DNA from: UBA1724 sp963632245
GTDB taxonomy: Bacteria; Verrucomicrobiota; Lentisphaeria; Oligosphaerales; Oligosphaeraceae
Assembly (NCBI GenBank): GCA_963632245.1
Contig: CAVGTF010000001.1
Span: 1-64,000, forward strand
Length of the DNA: 64,000 nt
Direction of reading: 5' to 3'
Part shown: piece by piece, positions 45,577-52,631 of the stretch
Layout of the letters: each line of letters begins with the position of its first letter
Position numbering within the stretch: position 1 is the stretch's first letter
Notes under the pieces: model-generated
What the model was told of the DNA's origin: nothing
The model's input: only the letters and a program-made list of their open reading frames with translations
Databases searched by the model: none
Position numbers and translations under genes: made by a program

Positions 45577-45988
45577 CGATAGCGCATCATGCTGCGCTAT
45601 CGCAAGCACTTAGCCATTAGTGGCTAGCGGCTAGTATACAAGGTGCCGCAGGCGCCCTTCCACCAAAATTAGCCTAGCAGAATAGTGGCTAGCGGCTAGT
45701 CTACAAGGTGCCGCAGGCGCCCTTCCGCAAAATTAGCACCTAGCAGAATAGTGGCTAGCGGCTAGTCTGCAAGGTGCCGCAGACGCCCTTCCGCAGTGAC
45801 TGCCGCGGTACTGGTACCGCCGCCATGACGCGGCGGAAGAGCCGCGCAGCGACCGAACAACTAACGGCTAACAGCTAGCCACTAACAACTTCCGCGGTGT
45901 TCCGCCGCGGCATTGGCGCGGGGTTTCGCACGGCGAAACCCTGGCCTAACTTCCTCCTTCCTCCCTCCTCCTTCCTCCTTTTTTCGGT
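45577..45988 (+). repeat. Mosaic hairpin-array intergenic repeat, copy 7, with a three-fold tandem 5' part
   Basis: GTGGCTAGCGGCTAGT starts at 45620, 45685 and 45751, each copy followed by ACAAGGTGCCGCAGGCGCC (last one GGTGCCGCAGACGCC) and CTTCCRC. Then come CCGCGGTA, CCGCCGC/GCGGCGG arms, GAAGAGCCGCGCAGCGA, CTAACGGCTAACAGCTAGCC, CCGCGG arms, GGGTTTCGC-acg-GCGAAACCC, CTGGCCTAACTTCC and the (CTTCCTC)n-T6 tail. The most complete mosaic in the window. Confidence 0.9.
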
Positions 45989-46029
45989 CCATGGTTTGCC
46001 TGGGGCACTTGGCCGAAGGCAAACCATGG
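45989..46029 (+). promoter_or_regulatory. Perfect 12-bp inverted repeat covering the trmO start codon
   Basis: CCATGGTTTGCC (45989-46000) and GGCAAACCATGG (46018-46029) are exact reverse complements around a 17-nt loop. The ATG at 46026 lies in the 3' arm, so the folded mRNA would hide the start codon. GAAGG in the loop could be the ribosome site. Confidence 0.75.
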
Positions 46030-46745
46030 ACCTCTCCCCCATCGCCACCGTCCACAGCTGCTACCGCACCAAATTTGGGATTCCGCGGCAGAGTGGGTTG
46101 ATCTCGGAGGCCACGGGTTATTTAGAGTTATTGCCTCCGTACAACCAGCCCAATGCGGTGCGGGGCCTGGAGGAGTTCTCCCACATCTGGGTTATATTCG
46201 TTTTCAGCGAGAATCTGCGTGATTCCTGGAAGGCGACGGTTCGGCCGCCCAGGCTAGGAGGGGACCAGCGGCTGGGGGTCTTCGCCACACGCTCGCCCTT
46301 CCGACCCATGCCCATCGGTCTCTCCGCCCTGAAACTGGAGGGCGTCAAAATCCGCCCCCACGGAAAGATCGAAATCCATGTCTCTGGACTAGATTTGCTG
46401 GACGGCACGCCCGTCCTGGACATCAAACCCTATCTCCCCTACACCGACTGCATCCCCGAGGCCACCGGCGGCTTCGCCCCCGTCGCCCCCGACCAGGCAG
46501 CCATGAGGGTCACGTTTGCTCCGGAACTCCAGGACGCCCTCAAGAAAGAACGCCCGGAATTCCTCCAGCTCTGCCTGAAAGTGGTCTCCCTCGATCCCCG
46601 TCCCGCATACCAGAAGATCCCCGGACGCGTCTACCAGTGCTACCTGGAAGACCGCGAAATCCTCTGGCAGGTAGGCGAGGATCCCCAGCAGGCCGTCATC
46701 ACCGCCATCCGCTTCTGGAAAAAGGAACAACCCGCTGACCACTAG
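46026..46745 (+). CDS. trmO: tRNA (t6A37) N6-methyltransferase, TrmO family
   Basis: 239 residues. UPF0066/TsaA domain: SPIATVHSCYRTKFGIPRQ, LEEFSHIWVIFVFS, GVFATRSPFRPMPIGLSAL, GLDLLDGTPVLDIKPYLPY. The C-terminal domain includes VYQCYLEDREILW. The enzyme methylates N6-threonylcarbamoyladenosine at position 37 of ANN-reading tRNAs using SAM. The ATG used gives MDLSPIATV, the usual beginning; reading further upstream enters the repeat tail. The start codon lies within a perfect inverted repeat. Confidence 0.88.
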   Translation: MDLSPIATVHSCYRTKFGIPRQSGLISEATGYLELLPPYNQPNAVRGLEEFSHIWVIFVFSENLRDSWKATVRPPRLGGDQRLGVFATRSPFRPMPIGLSALKLEGVKIRPHGKIEIHVSGLDLLDGTPVLDIKPYLPYTDCIPEATGGFAPVAPDQAAMRVTFAPELQDALKKERPEFLQLCLKVVSLDPRPAYQKIPGRVYQCYLEDREILWQVGEDPQQAVITAIRFWKKEQPADH

Positions 46746-46867
46746 CCACTGACAACGCGATTACTGGTTAGCAATCAAGGCATTGCAACAAACAGCATCC
46801 CCTTAGACGCACCCGCGGAGCGACCGCATAAACTAGCCACTGACCGCTAGCCACTAACCACTTCTTC
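46746..46867 (+). repeat. Degenerate mosaic repeat, copy 8
   Basis: 122 bp carrying only the heptamer-like modules: CCACTAGCCACTGACAAC, TACTGGTTAGCAATC and CTAGCCACTGACCGCTAGCC, then CACTTCTTC before the next ATG. The hairpin modules are missing. Confidence 0.6.
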
Positions 46868-47920
46868 ATGTCCCGTACCGACTACTTTCTGCGGCGGCTC
46901 CTGCTGGTCTTCCCCACCTTTCTGGGAATCACCATCCTCTGCTTCGCCATCACACAGCTGCTCCCCGGGGGCCCCGTGGACCAACTCATGATGCGCATGC
47001 GTGGAATGGGTGCCGGCGGCGAGAGTGTCCAGGCGGCCTCGGGCGGTGCGGAAATGGGCCAGGAGGCCATGGAGCGCGAGCGCGAGGCCTTCCGGAAGCA
47101 CTTTGGCTTTGACCAGCCCATCCTCAAGCAATACTGGAAGTGGCTCTGGCAGGAGCGTTGCGGAATGCTCAGCCGCTCCTACAAATTCTCCAACAAGACC
47201 GCCTGGGAGATGATATCCCAGCGCTTCCCCATCTCACTGGTCTTCGGACTGAGCAGCTTCTTCCTCACATACCTGGTCTGCATCCCGCTGGGAGTCGCGA
47301 AGGCCGTCCGGCATGGCTCGCCCTTCGACATGATCTCCAGCGTCCTCGTCTTCCTGGGATACGCCATACCCGTCTTCGCCCTGGGAATGCTCCTGAAGCT
47401 CTTCCTCTGCGGCACCACCGAGGGCTTCTGGGATCTCTTCCCCGCCAGCGGATTCCTCTCCCCGAACGCGGATTCCATGACCGCATTCCAGCGCTTCCGG
47501 GATCTCCTCTGGCACCTCTTCTTGCCCGTGGTCTGCTACATGGCCGGCTCCTTCGCCATGCTGACCCTCCTCATGAAGAACTCCCTCCTGGACCAGATCA
47601 ACAGCGACTACGTCCGGACCGTCTACGCAAAGGGCGGCTCCTCCCGACGCGCACTCTGGTGCCACGCCCTCCGGAATGCGCTCATCCCCATCGCCACCGG
47701 CTTCGGGAGCGTCCTCTCGCTCCTCTTCGCAGGCAGCGTCATCATCGAGCGAGTCTTCGAAATTCCCGGCATGGGGAACCTCAGCATGGAAGCCATTGTC
47801 GGACGCGACTACCCCGTCTTCATGGGAATCCTGGCCCTCACCAGCATCCTGACCTTGCTGGGGAATGTCCTCTCCGATTTCTGCTACGTTATCATCGATC
47901 CGCGAATCCAATTCTCATAG
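46868..47920 (+). CDS. ABC transporter permease, YejB/DppB-like
   Basis: 350 residues with about six membrane helices. The N-terminal MSRTDYFLRRLLLVFPTFLG helix and ITQLLPGGPVDQL match YejB; the BPD_transp_1 domain has the EAA-type loop DYVRTVYAKGGSSRRALWCH and ends RVFEIPGMGNL with a final DFCYVIIDPRI. A 40-residue insert after the first helix is Gln/Glu/Gly-rich. It would form half of a peptide importer channel; no YejE, ATPase or binding protein is adjacent, which is unusual. The next gene is a secreted protein of unknown role. Confidence 0.85.
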   Translation: MSRTDYFLRRLLLVFPTFLGITILCFAITQLLPGGPVDQLMMRMRGMGAGGESVQAASGGAEMGQEAMEREREAFRKHFGFDQPILKQYWKWLWQERCGMLSRSYKFSNKTAWEMISQRFPISLVFGLSSFFLTYLVCIPLGVAKAVRHGSPFDMISSVLVFLGYAIPVFALGMLLKLFLCGTTEGFWDLFPASGFLSPNADSMTAFQRFRDLLWHLFLPVVCYMAGSFAMLTLLMKNSLLDQINSDYVRTVYAKGGSSRRALWCHALRNALIPIATGFGSVLSLLFAGSVIIERVFEIPGMGNLSMEAIVGRDYPVFMGILALTSILTLLGNVLSDFCYVIIDPRIQFS

Positions 47921-47963
47921 TCATCCATACCACCCACAACCCATCACCGAAGGAGACCGAACC

Positions 47964-49151
47964 ATGTTTAAGAAAGCATTCCTCGCCGTCGCCCTCTGCC
48001 TCTCCACTCTCGCCCTGCACGCCGACCTGACCCTCCAGAGCATGGAGTACGCCGAGGCGCAGCTCCTCGTCCAGATCAACGAGGCCGCCCTGAAGGGCTC
48101 CCTCCTGGAAAAGCTCTTCGAGCAGAAGCAAACCGAGGAGAACGACGGCAAGCCCGCCTTCACCAAGCAGATCGAGGCAATCCTGCCCCCGGGCGTCCAG
48201 GGCACCGCGAAATTCGCCCTCGCTGCAGGCGACGCCAATGCCCCCCAGCTCCCCGACATGGAGAAGCTTGACGAGGATCTCACCAAAATCAAGTTCCTGG
48301 GAGCCGTCTCCTTCGGCGCCAGCGTCCAGAATCTCTTCGCCGCGGCCCCCATGCTCTCCCAGATGGTCCCCGAAATCAACGAAGAACTCACCCTCCAACC
48401 CATCCAGGTCGAGGGATATGCCGGCTACCGCATCACCGATAAGGAGAACAACCTAAAGACCCTGGATGTCATCCTCTCCAAGGATGGTCGCACCGCACTC
48501 TTCGGTCACAAGGACATGGTCGCCGCTGCCGCCGCCGGCAAGACCACCGCACTGCCCCCCGCACTGGCCGCCGCAAAGGCCGCCAATGCCACCGACGGCT
48601 TCGCTGTCGCCCTCTCCGATCCCAAGCACCAGGATGACCTCCGCGCCTCCCTGGAGTCCTCCTCCCTCGAGCCCATCTCCAAGGCCGCCCTCGGAAATAT
48701 CCAGACCGTCGCACTCCTCGTGAACAGCACCCCCGCGGTCATCACACTCACCATCCGCGGATTCTTCCCCGATGAGCCCGGCGCCGCCGCCGTCCGCGAC
48801 AATGTCCTCAATACCATCCTCATCGAGGGCGCCAAGCAGATCGTGCCCTTCTTCCTCCCCGGAACCGTATTCGTCGATACCCTCACCGCTACCCAGAAGG
48901 GCAATGTCGCGGAAATCACCGGCACCTTCACCGAGGCCGATATCAATACCATCATCACGACTCTCCAGAACGCCGTGGAACCCGCCTTCGAAATCGATGA
49001 GGCGGAAGCCCTCGAAATCGATACCAACGACATCGACGACACCATCGATGACGCACTCGAGGACGCCATCGACGACGCCAACGACGCACTCGAGGACGCC
49101 AACGACATCGATGACGATGACCTGGAACTGGATCTCGAGGGCCTCGAATAA
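47964..49151 (+). CDS. Secreted protein with strongly acidic C-terminal tail, unknown function
   Basis: 395 residues. The signal peptide (MFKKAFLAVALCLSTLALHA) is clear. Residues 20-345 are a mixed fold with no motif I recognise. The last 45 residues are extremely acidic with repeated DIDDTIDDAL-, DDANDAL- and DANDIDDDDLELDLE-type segments, reminiscent of cation-binding tails. AGGAG lies before the start. It follows the permease gene by 43 nt and is followed by a strong terminator, so the two may form a unit; a substrate-capture role is possible but unproven. Confidence 0.75.
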   Translation: MFKKAFLAVALCLSTLALHADLTLQSMEYAEAQLLVQINEAALKGSLLEKLFEQKQTEENDGKPAFTKQIEAILPPGVQGTAKFALAAGDANAPQLPDMEKLDEDLTKIKFLGAVSFGASVQNLFAAAPMLSQMVPEINEELTLQPIQVEGYAGYRITDKENNLKTLDVILSKDGRTALFGHKDMVAAAAAGKTTALPPALAAAKAANATDGFAVALSDPKHQDDLRASLESSSLEPISKAALGNIQTVALLVNSTPAVITLTIRGFFPDEPGAAAVRDNVLNTILIEGAKQIVPFFLPGTVFVDTLTATQKGNVAEITGTFTEADINTIITTLQNAVEPAFEIDEAEALEIDTNDIDDTIDDALEDAIDDANDALEDANDIDDDDLELDLEGLE

Positions 49152-49194
49152 CCCCCTATCCTAGCTAAAACCAGAGGGGGGACAAACACCAACG

Positions 49195-49227
49195 CCCGCG
49201 CCGGCACAACACCCCGGCGCGGGTTTT
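49195..49227 (+). terminator. Rho-independent terminator after the acidic-tail protein gene
   Basis: CCCGCGCCGG-nine-base loop-CCGGCGCGGG followed by TTTT. Perfect ten-base stem 43 nt beyond the stop. Confidence 0.88.
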
Positions 49228-49292
49228 CAGCACTCCTATACCTGGCAAAACATCTGCCGCCATTGGAAAAGGAAAAACTAAGAGTTTTGCCC

Positions 49293-50606
49293 ATGACTCT
49301 CGCGCAGACGCTATTTTCCCGCCACGATGCCCAGCAGGCCTGGACGGTCGAGGAGGTAACGGAGCTCCTCCGTACGCTGGTAGTCCGGGAACTCCCCTGG
49401 GACTTCTGGCTCTGCGGCGAGCTGATCCTCAATGACCGCGCCACCGCCAGCGTACATCTCTACGCCACCGTCCGTGACGAGAAGCAGAACACGCTGCCAC
49501 TCGTCTTTTTTGGCGGCGCAGCCGTCGTCCGCTCCCTGGATCTCAAAAGTGGCGACAAGGTGCTTGCCTGGGGGCACATCAGCTTCTATGCCCCCCGTTG
49601 CGACCTGCAGTTCCAGGCCACGAAGCTGGTGAAGGCCGATGGCGGCGGCGACACCCTCACCGAACTGCGCAAAAAAGCGCTGGAACGACTCACCGCCGAG
49701 GGGTTCCTGGATCCCAAGCGCAAAAAGCCCCTTCCGCCCTTCCCAAAGACCATCGGACTGGTCACCAGCCCCGATGCCGCCGGATTCCGGGACTTCCTCC
49801 ATACCTGCCTCACACGCGCCCCACGACTCTCCTTCCTCCTGGCACCCACGAAGGTCCAGGGAAAGACCGCCGCCGCCGAATGCGCCGCCGCCCTCCGGCT
49901 CCTGGACGATCTGGGCGAATGCGATGTGATCGTCATCACCCGCGGAGGCGGCTCCGAGCAGGATCTCTGGTGCTTCAATGACGAGGCACTCGCCCGCGCC
50001 ATCGCACAGGCAAAGACGCCCGTCCTCACCGCCATCGGACACGAAAAGGATACGCCACTGGTGGACTACGTGGCCGATGCCAGCGCCATTACCCCCACCA
50101 AGGCCGCAGAACTCCTCACGGAGCCACTCTTCCTGGCAGCCAACCAGCTAAAACAACTCCAGAAGGCCGCCAGCCGCGCACTCAACTACACACTCCAGGA
50201 CCGCCGCACACGACTCCGGCACTGCCTGGAATCGCCCTATCTCCAATCCCCCGAAAAGATCACCGGCGAGCGCAAAAACCGCCTCCTGAACATCGAAGTC
50301 CGGCTAGCACAGGCACTGCCGCACCAGGCAAAAGAACGCCGCGCCGCCTTCCAGAAGGCCTGGGACGCACTGCTCACTCTCCAGGACGCACGATTGAATA
50401 AATTCCGCGCACGGCTGGAACAGCTCCTGGGAACCCTCCATGCCCTGGATCCAAAGGGCGTCCTCCACCGGGGATACAGCATCCTCCTTAACCGCGACGG
50501 GCACGCCATCCGCACCGCCGCCGAAGCCCCCGAGGGCACGCAGCTCACCGCAATGCTCGCCACCGGCTCCCTGGGACTCGAAGTCATCTCTAACCAAAAT
50601 CCCTAA
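49293..50606 (+). CDS. xseA: Exodeoxyribonuclease VII large subunit
   Basis: 437 residues from the ATG used; a TTG ten codons upstream is possible. The N-terminal OB-fold (WTVEEVTELLRTLVVREL, WLCGELI) is followed by the catalytic domain with PFPKTIGLVTSPDAAGFRDF, VIVITRGGGSEQDLWCFND and the AIGHEKDTPLVDYVADASA segment. A long helical region and the C-terminal LHRGYSIL beta piece complete it. It degrades single-stranded DNA with XseB, encoded 6 nt downstream. Confidence 0.93.
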   Translation: MTLAQTLFSRHDAQQAWTVEEVTELLRTLVVRELPWDFWLCGELILNDRATASVHLYATVRDEKQNTLPLVFFGGAAVVRSLDLKSGDKVLAWGHISFYAPRCDLQFQATKLVKADGGGDTLTELRKKALERLTAEGFLDPKRKKPLPPFPKTIGLVTSPDAAGFRDFLHTCLTRAPRLSFLLAPTKVQGKTAAAECAAALRLLDDLGECDVIVITRGGGSEQDLWCFNDEALARAIAQAKTPVLTAIGHEKDTPLVDYVADASAITPTKAAELLTEPLFLAANQLKQLQKAASRALNYTLQDRRTRLRHCLESPYLQSPEKITGERKNRLLNIEVRLAQALPHQAKERRAAFQKAWDALLTLQDARLNKFRARLEQLLGTLHALDPKGVLHRGYSILLNRDGHAIRTAAEAPEGTQLTAMLATGSLGLEVISNQNP

Positions 50607-50612
50607 CCCACT

Positions 50613-50849
50613 ATGGACGACACCAAAGACCTCACCTTCGACCAGGCACTCCAGGAACTGGAAAATATCGTCAAGCAACTGGAGGCAGGCACCCTCTCCC
50701 TCGAAGACAGCATCAAGGAGTTCGAACGCGGAGTCACTCTCGGAAAACTCTGCAACGAAAAACTCACCTCCGCTGAACAAAAAATCCAAAAGCTCACCAA
50801 ACAACCCGACGGCTCCGTGGCGAAGGAAGATATACAGCCGATGGCGTAG
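50613..50849 (+). CDS. xseB: Exodeoxyribonuclease VII small subunit
   Basis: 78 residues, typical. LTFDQALQELENIVKQLEAG and LSLEDSIKEFERGVTLGKLC are the family signature. It wraps the XseA helices. Six nt after xseA; no Shine-Dalgarno, so probably translated by coupling. Confidence 0.93.
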   Translation: MDDTKDLTFDQALQELENIVKQLEAGTLSLEDSIKEFERGVTLGKLCNEKLTSAEQKIQKLTKQPDGSVAKEDIQPMA

Positions 50850-51175
50850 CCACCCTCCCCTGCGGCGGCAAAATACCAATACCGCACCAAAAGCGGGACT
50901 AGCACCGGAGCGTTCTTCCCTAGCAGGATACCCAAAGGACGGGAGGGAGGCTACCGCCCCCGTCCCCCCCCCCGCTGCGGCGCAATGTGCGCCACAAGTA
51001 TCTAGCAATCAGTGACTAGTGGATAGTTTATGCGGTGCCTGCAGCGCTATTCCGCGGCTAATGCCGCGGTACGGGTACCGCCGCACAGGCGGCGGAAGAG
51101 CCGCGCAGCGTCCTAACTTCCTCCTTCCTCCTTCCTCCTTCCTCCTTTTCGGCCTTCCCCCTTCCCCCTTCCCCT
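50850..51175 (+). repeat. Mosaic hairpin-array intergenic repeat, copy 9
   Basis: Between the convergent xseB and yggS genes. Modules: CCCAAAGGACGGGAGGGAGG with a C-run, ATCAGTGACTAGTGGATAGT, TTATGCGGTGCCTGCAGCGC, CCGCGGC-taat-GCCGCGG, CCGCCGC-acag-GCGGCGG, GAAGAGCCGCGCAGCG, TCCTAACTTCC, (CTTCCTC)n and then CTTCCCCC repeats. The CGCCGG and GGGTTTCG hairpins are missing here. Confidence 0.85.
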
Positions 51176-51865
51176 TTACCTTTTCCCGAAGATCGCGGTT
51201 CCGATGCGCACGATGGTGGCGCCTTCGCGGATGGCGGCGGGGTAATCCCCGCTCATTCCCATGGAGAGCTCGGGGAGCGGGGTTCCTAGAATATCCTGGA
51301 TTTCATCGCGGAGGATGCGGAGTCCCGCGAAGGTCTTATTGAGACAGTCGGCGTCGGCACCCAGAGGCGCCATGGTCATAAGCCCCACCAGCGGCGCGGG
51401 AAGCGCGCCATGATCCGCCAGCGTCCGGGCAAACTCCCGCACGGACTGCGACGTAAAGCCGAATTTGCTCTCCTCACCAGAGACATTCACCTCCAGCAAC
51501 AGCTTCGGGGAGACCCCCATCTCCGAAGCCACCTCTTGAATCCGCAGGAAAAGCTTCGGCGTATCAATTCCGTGGATCCACTGCGCGTGCTCCAGGGCGG
51601 CGCGAACTTTATTCTGCTGGAGATGTCCTATGAGATGCCACTGGATCTCCTTCGAGAGCACCGGCGCCTTCTCCTTCAACTCCTGGACGCGATTTTCGCC
51701 GAAGGCGAGCTGTCCCGCGCCCTCATAGACCTCCTGGATATCCGCAGCGGGGAAGGTCTTTGAGACCGCCAGCAGCCGCACCCCCGCGGGATCCCGTCCC
51801 GCATCCTCGGCCGCGCGCCGCACCGATTCCTTCACCGCGAAGTAGTTTTCCAGGAGAGTCGCCAT
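51176..51865 (-). CDS. YggS-family pyridoxal phosphate homeostasis protein
   Basis: 229 residues, typical. Start chosen at MATLLENYFAVKESV. The PLP-binding lysine is K36 in LLAVSKTFPA; FGENRVQELKEK, IQWHLIGHLQQNK, LEVNVSGEESKFG, LMTMAPLGAD and LSMGMSGDYPAAI are the standard blocks. It buffers cellular PLP. Upstream in-frame ATGs exist but lie in poorly conserved sequence. It diverges from the dciA-like gene. Confidence 0.93.
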   Translation of the reverse strand: MATLLENYFAVKESVRRAAEDAGRDPAGVRLLAVSKTFPAADIQEVYEGAGQLAFGENRVQELKEKAPVLSKEIQWHLIGHLQQNKVRAALEHAQWIHGIDTPKLFLRIQEVASEMGVSPKLLLEVNVSGEESKFGFTSQSVREFARTLADHGALPAPLVGLMTMAPLGADADCLNKTFAGLRILRDEIQDILGTPLPELSMGMSGDYPAAIREGATIVRIGTAIFGKR

Positions 51866-52020
51866 CGTCGTTATTCCCATCTTTGCGAGGCCGCAGAACC
51901 GCCCGCGCCCCGAAGGATTTGCCATGCCCCTCAAAAAGGGCCCTCACACGCACGGAATCCGCCTTCAAATACAGGGAAAGAACAGCCTTTTCGCAGTATG
52001 TTATCTCCCGTTTGTCCGAG

Positions 52021-52049
52021 GTGACTCTTCTCGCGCGCCCGCGTAAGAT
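52021..52049 (+). promoter_or_regulatory. Candidate promoter of the dciA-like/prc-like unit
   Basis: GTGACT (4 of 6 bases of TTGACA) and TAAGAT separated by 17 bp, followed by AAATGCC, a variant of the ATGCC signature seen before other genes. About 35 nt before the start. Confidence 0.45.
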
Positions 52050-52084
52050 AAATGCCCGCGGAAAGACCACACCTCCCCCCAGCC

Positions 52085-52564
52085 ATGCCCGCCAACGACG
52101 ACTCAACACAGGGACTCTTGAAACGCTACGCCCCCCGCGAGGAGGAGACTCCCCTGGAACGCCAGCGCCGCCGAAAGGCGCAGAGCGAGGAGCGCGCGGT
52201 CTTCCAGTGGCTGCGACAGTGCGTCGGCACCGATGCCGCCACCGCCGCCGTGGGCGAGCTCATGCCAAAAGAACGCCCCATTCGCGGATTGGTGGAGGAC
52301 TTCTTGGGCGGCATCCGACAGGATGAGGCGCTCCTCCTGGAAAAACTCTCGCAGGCTTGGACCGCACTCCTGGGACCCGAGACCTCCAAACACCTCACAC
52401 CCGTCGCCGTAGAAAACGATACCCTCTTCATCGCCGTCGATAACAATACGTATCTCTACGTCTTCCCCAAGACACCCCTGGGAGACGCCCTCACAAAACG
52501 ACTCCGAGAATGCACCGACGGACGCATCCGAAGCTATCGACTGGTCCAGCAGGGGCGACGATAA
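52085..52564 (+). CDS. DciA-like (DUF721) protein
   Basis: 159 residues. The C-terminal 90 residues are the DUF721/DciA domain: LVEDFLGGIRQDEALLLEKL, AWTALLGPETSKHLTPVAVE, NDTLFIAVDNNTYLYVF. The N-terminal 60 residues are charged and unstructured-looking. DciA is the ancestral loader of the DnaB helicase in bacteria lacking DnaC/DnaI; whether this protein has that role needs a test. The next gene, 67 nt on, is a protease. Confidence 0.72.
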   Translation: MPANDDSTQGLLKRYAPREEETPLERQRRRKAQSEERAVFQWLRQCVGTDAATAAVGELMPKERPIRGLVEDFLGGIRQDEALLLEKLSQAWTALLGPETSKHLTPVAVENDTLFIAVDNNTYLYVFPKTPLGDALTKRLRECTDGRIRSYRLVQQGRR

Positions 52565-52631
52565 AAACCGCCGTCCCGCACGACACCGCACCCTTTCCCC
52601 ATTCCCCATTGACGAAGCCTCCTACGCACCC

